DNA of 64,000 nucleotides, from contig NZ_CP109027.1 of the NCBI RefSeq assembly GCF_036226885.1, forward strand, positions 2,418,001 through 2,482,000. Reading direction: 5' to 3'. Both the position numbers and the translations under genes were made by a program. Origin of the DNA: Streptomyces sp. NBC_00663. GTDB taxonomy: Bacteria > Actinomycetota > Actinomycetes > Streptomycetales > Streptomycetaceae. The notes beneath the pieces were generated by a model, which searched no databases, was not told the origin of the DNA, and saw only the letters and a list, made by a program, of their open reading frames with translations. Below, one piece after another: positions 54,046 through 62,102 of the stretch (position 1 is its first letter; the number at the start of each line of letters is the position of its first letter).

Positions 54046-54438
54046 GTCGCTCTCCCCCTCTGGGTGTCTGCGGTGTCTCCAGCGCACGTAACGCGTGAGA
54101 GGCCGGACTTGTGCCCGACCCGAGGCGGAGATTTTGCCTCACATCAAGGTCTGTTACTCAATCGACACCCAACCGGACTCCTCTTGAGTGATCGGCTGGG
54201 ATGGCGATGGGGACCGTACACGGTCCGAATGCCGCACTTCAAAGGCGTCTCACCGTGTACTTCCCGTGATCAAGGCCCCCGAAAACCCGGACTTTCCCGG
54301 CTTTCCGACCGCCTTCTTGATCACTGTCAGTAGATGGCCAGAAATTCGCCCTTGTGATCGATCACACACGGGACGGCTCGACGAGTGCCCAGAAAATTCC
54401 GCGCAAAGCGAACATCCCCGTGTGTCGGCGACATGGTC
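54046..54438. promoter_or_regulatory. 393-base intergenic region with GATCAC palindrome array
   Basis: No gene is supported. GTGATCAAG at 54266-54274 and CTTGATCAC at 54316-54324 are exact reverse complements, and a perfect 14-base palindrome, TGTGATCGATCACA, follows at 54353-54366. The region is more AT-rich than its surroundings. It lies upstream of the DUF4193 gene and downstream of cutS. It may bind a dimeric regulator or shape a transcript end. Confidence 0.5.
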
Positions 54439-55674
54439 TCAGATCGGAAGGGTGACCCGCATCACGAGCCCTCCTCCCTCGCGCGGCTGTGCGTAGATGT
54501 GCCCGCCGTGCGCCCGGGCGACCGAGCGGACGATGGACAGACCGAGCCCGACGCCCTTGTCACTGCCGGTCCGGTCGGCCCCTCTGAGCCGCTTGAACGG
54601 CTCGAAGAGATTGTCGATCTCGTACGCCGGCACGACCGGCCCCGTGTTCGACACGACCAGCAGCGCCTGACCGTGCTGCACCTCGGTGGTGACCTCGACC
54701 CAGCCGTCCTCCGCCACGTTGTACCGCACGGCGTTCTGGACGAGGTTCAGCGCGATCCGCTCCAGCAGCACTCCGTTGCCCTGGACGACCGCGGGCTTCT
54801 GCTCCCCGCGGATCGTCACGCCCTTGGCCTGCGCCTCCGCGTGCACCTGGTCGACGGCCTGCTCGGCCACCTCGGCGAGGTCCACGGGCTTGCGCTCGAC
54901 GATCTGGTTGTCGCTGCGGGCGAGCAGCAGCAGCCCCTCCACGAGCTGCTCACTGCGCTCGTTGGTGGCCAGCAGCGTCTTGCCGAGCTGCTGGAGCTCC
55001 ATGGGCGCGCCCGGGTCGGAGAGGTGCACCTCGAGCAGCGTGCGGTTGATGGCGAGGGGGGTGCGGAGTTCGTGCGAGGCGTTGCCGACAAAGCGCTGCT
55101 GGGCCGTGAAGGCTCTCTGGAGCCGCTCCAGCATGTCGTCGAAGGTGTCGGCCAGTTCCTTCAGCTCGTCGTCCGGGCCGTCCAGCTCGATCCGCCGCGA
55201 CAGGTCCGAGCCCGCCACCGCGCGGGCGGTACGGGTGATCCGGCCCAACGGGGACAGGACCCGGCCGGCCATGGCGTAGCCGAAGGCGAAGGCGATGATC
55301 GCGAGGCCGAGGAGGGCGAGGAGGGAGCGGCTGAGGAGGTTGTCGAGGGCGTGCTGACGTTGTTCGTTGACGCAGTCGTTCATCGCCCTGTTGAACACGT
55401 CGGGCGAGGCCTGGGTCGGCAGGTCGCAGACCGAGCTGGTGACCTTGCCCTCGGTGATCTTGAAAGGCAGCAGGCTGCCGACGTTGAGCGCCTGTGCGGC
55501 GAGGAGATAGATGATCGACAGCAGCAGGATGCCCGCGATCAGGAACATCCCGCCGTACAGCAGGGTCAGCCTTATGCGGATGGTGGGACGCAGCCAGGGG
55601 AACGGAGGCTCCGGCCTGCGGGGGTCCCAGGTGGGTTTCGGAGGCGCCTCGGGCGGCGCGGGAGCGGCGGCCAT
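54439..55674 (-). CDS. cutS: Sensor histidine kinase CutS
   Basis: The product is 411 aa. Two membrane helices (about 33-60 and 115-137) enclose a short extracellular sensor of about 55 residues with two cysteines (SSVCDLP and NDCVNEQR). A HAMP domain precedes the phospho-acceptor His in FVGNASHELRTPLAINRTLL, and ATP motifs are NLVQNAVRYN and GVGLGLSIVRSVARAHGG. Length and position beside cutR, suhB and hemH match S. coelicolor/S. lividans CutS. The pair was first linked to secondary metabolism in S. lividans; as I recall, later work ties it to secretion stress sensed through these cysteines. It starts 6 bases after the cutR stop. Confidence 0.88.
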   Translation of the reverse strand: MAAAPAPPEAPPKPTWDPRRPEPPFPWLRPTIRIRLTLLYGGMFLIAGILLLSIIYLLAAQALNVGSLLPFKITEGKVTSSVCDLPTQASPDVFNRAMNDCVNEQRQHALDNLLSRSLLALLGLAIIAFAFGYAMAGRVLSPLGRITRTARAVAGSDLSRRIELDGPDDELKELADTFDDMLERLQRAFTAQQRFVGNASHELRTPLAINRTLLEVHLSDPGAPMELQQLGKTLLATNERSEQLVEGLLLLARSDNQIVERKPVDLAEVAEQAVDQVHAEAQAKGVTIRGEQKPAVVQGNGVLLERIALNLVQNAVRYNVAEDGWVEVTTEVQHGQALLVVSNTGPVVPAYEIDNLFEPFKRLRGADRTGSDKGVGLGLSIVRSVARAHGGHIYAQPREGGGLVMRVTLPI

Positions 55675-55680
55675 GGCGGA

Positions 55681-56334
55681 TCAGATCCGGTAGCCGGAAC
55701 CGGGCACGGTGACAATGACCGGAGGCTCGCCCAACTTCCGGCGCAGGGTCATGACCGTCACGCGCACGACGTTCGTGAACGGGTCCGTGTTCTCGTCCCA
55801 GGCCTTCTCCAGGAGCTGCTCGGCGGAGACGACCGTGCCCTCGGAGCGCATCAGCACCTCCAGGACCGCGAACTCCTTGGGCGCGAGCTGGACTTCCTTG
55901 CCGTCGCGGAAGACCTCGCGGCGGTTCGGGTCGAGCTTGATGCCGGCGCGCTCCAGGACCGGCGGCAGCGGCATGCTGGTGCGCCGGCCGAGGGCACGCA
56001 CACGTGCGGTGAGCTCACTGAACGCGAACGGCTTGGGCAGATAGTCGTCGGCGCCGATCTCCAGGCCCTCGACCCGGTCGCTGACGTCGCCGGACGCGGT
56101 GAGCATCAGCACGCGCGTGGGCATGCCGAGCTCGACGATCTTGCGACAGACGTCGTCTCCGTGGACGAGGGGGAGGTCACGGTCGAGGACGACCACGTCG
56201 TAGTCGTTGACGCCGATGCGTTCCAGGGCGGCCGCACCGTCGTACACGACGTCGACGGCCATGGCCTCCCGGCGCAGTCCGGTGGCCACCGCATCGGCGA
56301 GCAGCTGCTCGTCCTCGACGACGAGTACGCGCAC
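55681..56334 (-). CDS. cutR: Response regulator CutR
   Basis: The product is 217 aa, the exact length of S. lividans CutR. The receiver has VRVLVVEDEQLLADAV, the phospho-acceptor in VVVLDRDLPLVHGDDV, and DYLPKPFAF. The winged helix has LAPKEFAVLEVLMRSEGTVV and VVRVTVMTLRRKLGEPP. The GTG at 56334 is chosen because AGGAAGGA lies 8 bases upstream; an earlier start at 56358 lacks a site. It is followed by cutS in the same operon. Confidence 0.9.
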   Translation of the reverse strand: MRVLVVEDEQLLADAVATGLRREAMAVDVVYDGAAALERIGVNDYDVVVLDRDLPLVHGDDVCRKIVELGMPTRVLMLTASGDVSDRVEGLEIGADDYLPKPFAFSELTARVRALGRRTSMPLPPVLERAGIKLDPNRREVFRDGKEVQLAPKEFAVLEVLMRSEGTVVSAEQLLEKAWDENTDPFTNVVRVTVMTLRRKLGEPPVIVTVPGSGYRI

Positions 56335-56759
56335 GTCGCTTGTCCTTCCTGTGTCCACCCGTGTCCACTCGCGTAGCGCTTTACGGGCACACGGGCAGGG
56401 GTGTCAGTGAGTGTGTTGACCTCCATCCTGCCCTTTTCGGCCATAAGTCGGCTGTAAGGCGGGTGAGCACCGTCTGAACGACAGGTATGAAGCCCGGGAA
56501 TGCGAGATTTTCTCCTTCGGTTGAGGTTTCCGTGGAAGGGAGCGGGGGGAGGACGGCTTTACACCCCGCGATCACGCTCTGCATGTGCCGCAGCACCATG
56601 CGGTACACCGCAATCCGCTTTCCGCAGAGTGGGCGTGGGTGTCCGGCGCCGTCGCCGCCCGGCAGGGCAGCGCTGGGCATCTGCAAGAGACGTGATCGCC
56701 CCTTCCGAACGGCACACCCCCGTGCCACCGACCCACGACCCAGGACGAGGGGGCGCAGC
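56335..56759. promoter_or_regulatory. Divergent upstream region of cutR and small gene
   Basis: This 425-base gap has no supported gene. The inverted repeat TGCGGT-AC-ACCGCA at 56599-56612 is the only clear symmetrical site and might be an operator for either direction. GAGGGG at 56745-56750 serves the small downstream gene. Confidence 0.4.
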
Positions 56760-56924
56760 ATGGACGCATTCACCGCAGGACTTCTGCAGCGCATAAGGAC
56801 GACCGAGTCCGACCTGACGCGGGCTCGCGACGAGGGCGACGACTTCCTCGTCGAGGTGGAACAGGCCGAGCTCGACGACCTGCGCCGCCTGGCTTACGAG
56901 CACGGTGTGGAGGTCGGCGCGTAG
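56760..56924 (+). CDS. 54-residue conserved small protein
   Basis: The product is 54 aa and highly charged, predicted to be two helices: DAFTAGLLQRIRTTESDLTR, then EVEQAELDDLRRLAYEHGVE. GAGGGG is well placed before the ATG and a strong terminator follows the stop, which supports a real gene. The sequence suggests a helical hairpin; no function can be given. Confidence 0.72.
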   Translation: MDAFTAGLLQRIRTTESDLTRARDEGDDFLVEVEQAELDDLRRLAYEHGVEVGA

Positions 56925-56944
56925 CGTCTGATCGATACCTCGGT

Positions 56945-56987
56945 ACGACAGGGGCCCCGGTGAATCCAGCACCGGGGCCCTTGTCGT
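56945..56987. terminator. Bidirectional terminator
   Basis: ACGACAGGGGCCCCGGTG at 56945-56962 pairs with CACCGGGGCCCTTGTCGT at 56970-56987 around a 7-base loop, with one mismatch. It separates the small gene from the convergent suhB gene. Confidence 0.88.
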
Positions 56988-57005
56988 GCGTGGCGTCGGA
57001 GGACG

Positions 57006-57824
57006 TCAGTCGTGCCAGGCGCCGAAGTCCTCCAGGAGGCGCTGGAGGGGCTCGAAGACGCCCGGGGTGGCAGCGATCGCCAGCTGGTGTGCGGGGCGCT
57101 CTCCGGGGCGTCCACCGGTCAGGGCGCCCGCTTCCCGGGCGATCAGGTCGCCCGCGGCCAGGTCCCAAGGGTGGAGGCCGCGTTCGTAGTAGCCGTCCAG
57201 GCGTCCTGCCGCCACGTCGCAGAGGTCCACCGCGGCCGACCCGCTGCGGCGGATGTCACGGAGCAGCGGGATCAGCCGCTGGGCCACCTCGGCCTGGTGG
57301 GTGCGGACCTCCAGGACGTAGTTGAAGCCCGTCGAGACCAGGGCCTGGGCGAGAGGCGGGGCGGGACGGCAGCCGAGCGCGCGGCCGCCGGACCAGGTGG
57401 GGCCCGTCGCCCAGGCGCCCTCGCCCCGCACCGCGTGGTACGTCTCGCCCCGCATGGGGGCGGCCACCACGCCGACGACCGTCTCTCCGTCGTGCTCGGC
57501 GGCGATGGAGACCGCCCAAGTGGGCAGTCCGTAGAGGTAGTTGACCGTGCCGTCGAGGGGGTCGATCACCCATCGGACGCCGGTCGTGCCCTCGTTGGAC
57601 GCGCCCTCCTCGCCCAGGAAGCCGTCGTCCGGGCGGTGCGAGGAGATCAGGTCCGTGATCAGCTTCTCCGCCGCGATGTCCATCTCCGTGACCACGTCGA
57701 TGGGGCTCGACTTGGTCCGGGCGACCTCCAGGTCGGCCGGGCGGCCGTCCCGGAGGAGTTCGCCGGCGCGGCGGGCCGCCTCCTGGGCGAGCTTGAGCAG
57801 TTCGGTGTGGAAGGGGTCGGTCAC
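57006..57824 (-). CDS. suhB: Inositol monophosphatase family protein SuhB
   Basis: The product is 272 aa with the metal sites of the IMPase family: FLGEEGAS, WVIDPLDGTVNYLYGLP and HPWDLAAGDLIAREAGA. It removes phosphate from inositol phosphate or related sugar phosphates using Mg2+, needed for inositol lipids and mycothiol in actinomycetes. The GTG at 57824 has GAGG 8 bases upstream. It starts 8 bases after the hemH stop. The same gene lies near dut in mycobacteria. Confidence 0.88.
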   Translation of the reverse strand: MTDPFHTELLKLAQEAARRAGELLRDGRPADLEVARTKSSPIDVVTEMDIAAEKLITDLISSHRPDDGFLGEEGASNEGTTGVRWVIDPLDGTVNYLYGLPTWAVSIAAEHDGETVVGVVAAPMRGETYHAVRGEGAWATGPTWSGGRALGCRPAPPLAQALVSTGFNYVLEVRTHQAEVAQRLIPLLRDIRRSGSAAVDLCDVAAGRLDGYYERGLHPWDLAAGDLIAREAGALTGGRPGERPAHQLAIAATPGVFEPLQRLLEDFGAWHD

Positions 57825-57832
57825 CGGGGTCC

Positions 57833-58960
57833 TCACGCGTAGGGGCTGTCGGCGCCCGCGGCGGCCGGGCGGGGGGCTCGGGCGGGGCAGCAGCCCACCG
57901 GGCAGAGGTTGTGGCTCGCGCCGAGCGCGCCCAGCGCGCACGGGGTGACCTCCTGGCCGCGTTCCGTCGCCGCCCGCTCCAGGACCAGGTCGCGGACGGC
58001 CGCCGCGAAGCGCGGGTCGGCGCCGACCGTGGCCGAGCGCCGCATCGGCAGGCCCAGCTCCTCCGCCTTCGCCTTGGCTTCCGTGTCGAGGTCGTAGAGG
58101 ACCTCCATGTGGTCGGAGACGAAGCCGATGGGGGCGATCACGACCGCCGGAACGCCGGACGCGTGGCGCTCCTCCAGGTGGTCGCAGATGTCCGGCTCCA
58201 GCCACGGAATGTGCGGGGCTCCGGAGCGGGACTGGTAGACGAGCTGCCAGGGGTGGTCCACGCCGGTGCGCTCGCGGACCGCGTCGGCGATCAGCCGCGC
58301 GACCTCCAGGTGCTGCTTCACGTACGCACCACCCTCACCGTGCTCCTCCACCGGGCCCGAGGTGTCCGCCGAGGCGTTCGGGACGGAGTGGGTCGAGAAG
58401 GCGATGTGGGCGCCGTCGCGGACCTCTTCGGGGAGGTCGGCGAGGGAGGCGAGCACGCCCTCGATCATGGGCTCAAGGAAGCCCTCGTGGTTGAAGTAGT
58501 GGCGGAGCTTGTCGACCTTCGGCAGCTCCAGGCCTTCGGCCTCCAGGGCCGCGAGGGAGTCGGCGAGGTTCTCGCGGTACTGGCGGCAGCCCGAGTACGA
58601 CGCGTAGGCGCTGGTGGCGAGGACCAGGACGCGGCGGCGGCCGTCGGCGACCATCTCGCGCAGGGTGTCCGTCAGATACGGGGCCCAGTTGCGGTTGCCC
58701 CAGTAGATCGGCAGGTCCAGGCCGTGGTCGGCGAAGTCCTTGCGCAGGGCGTCGAGCAGGGCGCGGTTCTGGTCGTTGATCGGGCTGACGCCGCCGAACA
58801 GGAAGTAGTGCTGCCCGACTTCCTTGAGGCGTTCCTTGGGGATGCCTCGCCCGCGCGTCACGTTCTCCAGGAACGGGACCACGTCGTCCGGGCCCTCGGG
58901 GCCGCCGAACGAGAGCAGGAGCAGGGCGTCGTAGGGGGTGGCATCGCGCGCGTCTGGCAT
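57833..58960 (-). CDS. hemH: Ferrochelatase (coproporphyrin type)
   Basis: The product is 375 aa. Catalytic-site sequences are [27 protein letters not shown] with the metal-binding His, and [20 protein letters not shown]. Cysteines in [10 protein letters not shown] and the C-terminal [10 protein letters not shown] are the ligand set of the [2Fe-2S] cluster found in actinobacterial ferrochelatases. In this phylum the enzyme inserts iron into coproporphyrin III, followed by ChdC (HemQ) decarboxylation. It is upstream of suhB on the same strand and divergent from an MFS gene. Confidence 0.93.
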   Translation of the reverse strand: MPDARDATPYDALLLLSFGGPEGPDDVVPFLENVTRGRGIPKERLKEVGQHYFLFGGVSPINDQNRALLDALRKDFADHGLDLPIYWGNRNWAPYLTDTLREMVADGRRRVLVLATSAYASYSGCRQYRENLADSLAALEAEGLELPKVDKLRHYFNHEGFLEPMIEGVLASLADLPEEVRDGAHIAFSTHSVPNASADTSGPVEEHGEGGAYVKQHLEVARLIADAVRERTGVDHPWQLVYQSRSGAPHIPWLEPDICDHLEERHASGVPAVVIAPIGFVSDHMEVLYDLDTEAKAKAEELGLPMRRSATVGADPRFAAAVRDLVLERAATERGQEVTPCALGALGASHNLCPVGCCPARAPRPAAAGADSPYA

Positions 58961-59042
58961 GGGTCGATCCTGTCATCCGGTACTGACAGCCGGGAAACGG
59001 TGTGGTGACGGACGGGGTTCCCGGGCCGTCCGCGCGGGTGCG

Positions 59043-59057
59043 TTAGGGTCGCCTTAC
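59043..59057. promoter_or_regulatory. Possible iron-regulator box between hemH and MFS gene
   Basis: TTAGGGTCGCCTTAC resembles the left two thirds of the DmdR/IdeR iron box TTAGGTTAGGCTAACCTAA. It lies between divergent hemH and an MFS transporter gene. The match is imperfect and the right arm is poor. Confidence 0.3.
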
Positions 59058-59148
59058 TCGTAAGCTGTATCAGCTGCGTTCGCGCCTTACTGGGCTGCTG
59101 AACGCCGACATCGCTGAGCCGCTTCACTTCCCTTGACCGGAGACCCCC

Positions 59149-60390
59149 GTGCCGAGCCCCTACCGCGCCCTGTTCGCCGCCCCCGGCTCCAAGGGCTTCT
59201 CCGCCGCGGGGTTCCTCGGCCGGATGCCGCTGTCGATGATGGGCATCGGCGTGGTGACCATGGTGTCCCAGCTGACGGGGCGTTACGGCCTCGCCGGGGC
59301 GCTGTCGGCCACCATGGCGCTGGCCGCGGCGGTGGCGGGGCCGCAGGTGTCGCGGCTCGTCGACCAGCACGGGCAGCGGCGGGTGCTGCGTCCGGCGACG
59401 CTCATCGCGCTCGTCGCGGCGGCCGGGCTGCTGTTCGCGGCGCACTACAGGTGGGCCGACTGGACGCTGTACGTGTTCAGCGCGGGGATCGGCTGTGTGC
59501 CGAGCATCGGCGCCATGATCCGCGCGCGGTGGGCCGCCCTGTACCGGGACACCCCGCAACTGCACACGGCGTACTCCTTCGAGTCGGTCGTCGACGAGGT
59601 GTGCTTCATCTTCGGGCCGATCATCTCCATCGGGCTGTCCACGGCCTGGTTCCCCGAGGCCGGGCCGCTGCTGGCCGCCTGCTTCCTCGCGGTCGGTGTC
59701 TTCTGGCTGACCTCGCAGCGGGCCACCGAGCCCGCGCCGCACCCGCGCGAGCGCGACGGACGGGGCGGCAGCGCCCTGCGCTCCCCCGGCCTCCAGGTGC
59801 TGGTGGCCACCTTCGTGGCGACCGGGGCGATCTTCGGGGCGGTGGACGTGGTCACCGTGGCGTTCGCCGACGAACAGGGGCACAAGGGGGCCGCGAGCGT
59901 GGTGCTCGCCCTGTATGCGGCGGGATCGTGCGTGGCGGGCCTGGTGTTCGGGCTGCTGCACTTCAAGGGAGCCCCGGAACCTCGCTGGCTGCTGGGCGTA
60001 TGCGCGATGGCCGTGAGTATGATCCCCCTCCTACTGGTCGGAAACTTGCCGTTTCTGGCCGTGGCGCTGTTCGTGGCGGGCCTGTCCATCGCACCGACGA
60101 TGATCACGACGATGTCCCTCATCGAGCAGCACGTACCACGCGCGCAACTGACCGAGGGCATGACCTGGATCAGCACTGGGCTCGCGGTCGGGGTCGCGCT
60201 CGGCTCCTCCGCGGCCGGCTGGGTCATCGACGCGGCCGGGGCGCAGGCCGGGTACGGGGTTCCGGCGGTGTCCGGAGCCGTCGCGGTCGCGGTCGGTTTC
60301 CTGGGGTATCGCCGGCTCAAGCGGCCGGTTCCGCGTCGGGGAGGCACCGTTGAGCACCACAGTGAGCGGGAAGAACGGCACGTGGCGTAA
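59149..60390 (+). CDS. MFS transporter
   Basis: The product is 413 aa with 12 predicted membrane helices in two halves and a short hydrophilic end. Visible features are LMGIG-like helix 1 sequence (LSMMGIGVVTMVSQLTGRYG), the loop LVDQHGQRRVLRP and a second-half helix, FVAGLSIAPTMITTMSLIEQ. It is a drug- or metabolite-efflux-like MFS protein; the substrate is unknown. The GTG at 59149 has GGAGA 7 bases upstream. Its last 41 bases overlap the following oxidase gene in another frame. Confidence 0.86.
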   Translation: MPSPYRALFAAPGSKGFSAAGFLGRMPLSMMGIGVVTMVSQLTGRYGLAGALSATMALAAAVAGPQVSRLVDQHGQRRVLRPATLIALVAAAGLLFAAHYRWADWTLYVFSAGIGCVPSIGAMIRARWAALYRDTPQLHTAYSFESVVDEVCFIFGPIISIGLSTAWFPEAGPLLAACFLAVGVFWLTSQRATEPAPHPRERDGRGGSALRSPGLQVLVATFVATGAIFGAVDVVTVAFADEQGHKGAASVVLALYAAGSCVAGLVFGLLHFKGAPEPRWLLGVCAMAVSMIPLLLVGNLPFLAVALFVAGLSIAPTMITTMSLIEQHVPRAQLTEGMTWISTGLAVGVALGSSAAGWVIDAAGAQAGYGVPAVSGAVAVAVGFLGYRRLKRPVPRRGGTVEHHSEREERHVA

Positions 60391-61669
60391 CTGGGGCGGC
60401 AATGTCGCCGCCCGTCCCGCGCGGGAGGTCACTCCGGCCTCCGTGGAGGAGCTGGCGGATGCCGTCCGGAAGGCCGCCGAGGACGGGCTGAAGGTCAAGC
60501 CCGTCGGCACCGGGCACTCCTTCACGTCCATCGCGGCGACCGACGGTGTCTTGATCCGCCCTCAACTGTTGAGCGGCATACGCAACATCGACCGGGACGC
60601 CATGACCGTCACGGTCGGGGCGGGCACCCAGCTCAAGAGGCTCAACCTCGCTCTCGCGCGCGAGGGGCTCTCGCTCCGGAACATGGGCGACATCATGGAG
60701 CAGACCGTCTCCGGCGCCACCAGCACCGGTACGCACGGCACCGGGCGGGAGTCGGGGTCGATCGCCGCCCAGATCAAGGGGCTTGAGCTGGTCACCGCCG
60801 ACGGGACGGTGCTCACCTGCTCCGAGAAGGAGAACCCCGAGGTCTTCGCGGCGGCCCGGATCGGACTGGGCGCGCTGGGCATCGTCACCGCCATCACGTT
60901 CGCGGTGGAGCCGGTCTTCCTGCTCACCGCGCGCGAGGAGCCGATGCCGTTCGACAGGGTGCTCGCCGACTTCGACGAGCTGTGGGCCGAGAACGAGCAC
61001 TTCGAGTTCTACTGGTTCCCGCACACCGGCAGCACCAACACCAAGCGCAACAACCGCAGCGCGGGCCCGGAGAAGCCGGTGCCGCAGCTCCAGGGCTGGA
61101 TCGAGGACGAGTTCCTCTCCAACGGCGTCTTCCAGGTGGCCCAGTGGGTCGGCCGCGCGGCGCCCGGCACGATCCCCACGATCGCCCGGATCTCCAGCAA
61201 GGCCCTGTCCGCGCGGACCTACACCGACATCCCGTACAAGGTCTTCACATCGCCGCGCCGGGTGCGGTTCGTGGAGATGGAGTACGCCGTCCCGCGCGAG
61301 GCCGCGGTGACGGTCCTGCGTGAACTGCGCACCATGGTCGACCGTTCCGGGATGAAGGTCAGCTTCCCCGTCGAGGTCCGCACCGCGCCCGCCGACGACA
61401 TCACGCTGTCCACGGCGTCGGGGCGCGACAGCGCCTACATCGCCGTCCACATGGTCAAGGGCACGCCGTACCAGGCGTACTTCACCGCCGCCGAGCGCAT
61501 CTTCACCGCGCACGAGGGGCGCCCGCACTGGGGCAAGGTGCACACGCGCGACGCCGAGTACTTCTCCGGCGTCTACCCGCGCTTCGGCGAGTTCACTGCG
61601 TTGCGGGATCGGCTTGATCCTGATCGCCGGTTCCAGAACGACTACTTGCGGCGGGTGCTGGGCTCGTAG
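60350..61669 (+). CDS. D-arabinono-1,4-lactone oxidase family FAD enzyme
   Basis: The product is 439 aa. The N-terminal FAD PCMH domain has VKPVGTGHSFTSIAATDGVL, where the His is the usual site of covalent FAD attachment, and SGATSTGTHGTG. The C-terminal ALO domain ends PHWGKVHTRDAEYFSGVYPR. It oxidises a sugar lactone or alditol with oxygen, forming hydrogen peroxide. The start is an unusual TTG at 60350, supported by GGGGAGG 5 bases upstream and by the family-typical STTVSGKNGTWRNW. It overlaps the MFS gene by 41 bases. Confidence 0.86.
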   Translation: MSTTVSGKNGTWRNWGGNVAARPAREVTPASVEELADAVRKAAEDGLKVKPVGTGHSFTSIAATDGVLIRPQLLSGIRNIDRDAMTVTVGAGTQLKRLNLALAREGLSLRNMGDIMEQTVSGATSTGTHGTGRESGSIAAQIKGLELVTADGTVLTCSEKENPEVFAAARIGLGALGIVTAITFAVEPVFLLTAREEPMPFDRVLADFDELWAENEHFEFYWFPHTGSTNTKRNNRSAGPEKPVPQLQGWIEDEFLSNGVFQVAQWVGRAAPGTIPTIARISSKALSARTYTDIPYKVFTSPRRVRFVEMEYAVPREAAVTVLRELRTMVDRSGMKVSFPVEVRTAPADDITLSTASGRDSAYIAVHMVKGTPYQAYFTAAERIFTAHEGRPHWGKVHTRDAEYFSGVYPRFGEFTALRDRLDPDRRFQNDYLRRVLGS

Positions 61670-62102
61670 TCGCCGACTCGGAAGCGGCGCACACGCCATC
61701 TCTTTGGTTCCGTTTCTGGTGATTCCGTGAAGTACGCCACGTTCAAGATCCGCAAATCCTTGCCAGGGACGGCCAAGTCCCATCCCCCGCAGGAAGTTGA
61801 GCGGCGCGCCAATCCACGCACGTGGTCCGAATGGAGTACTGTTGCGAGCCCTGGGTCCGGTCTCCCGCCTGGGCGTCCGTGGCCTTCAAGGACCGCCGGG
61901 AGGGGGCTAGTTGCACAGGGTGACGGAGTTGGTCACTTAGCGTTGCGAATAGGTAACCGTGCCATAACGGCGGCTCAGGGCCCGTGCCCGACACGCCGGG
62001 CAACTCGGCAAGGTTGTGGCAGGCTGCACCCGGGCAGGCCACACTCGACTAGCGGAAGCAGCGACGCACGTGACGTCGGCAGGCACCACCCGGGAGGTCC
62101 CC
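61670..62102 (+). promoter_or_regulatory. Upstream region of sepH with nested hairpin
   Basis: This 433-base gap holds no supported gene. A two-part hairpin is visible: CTCCCG (61862-61867) pairs with CGGGAG (61897-61902), and GTCC (61875-61878) with GGAC (61890-61893). A TTGCGA/TAACGG pair 16 bases apart lies near 61943-61969 and could be the sepH promoter. Nearer the gene, GTGGC...GCCAC can pair. GGGAGG precedes the sepH ATG by 6 bases. Confidence 0.4.

Noticed and set aside
54353..54366. Crp binding site
   Set aside because: The symmetry TGTGA...TCACA is there, but with a 4-base instead of a 6-base spacer, so it does not fit the Crp consensus.
59043..59057. Confident DmdR/IdeR iron box
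   Set aside because: Only the left part matches and the right arm is poor; kept as a low-confidence feature only.
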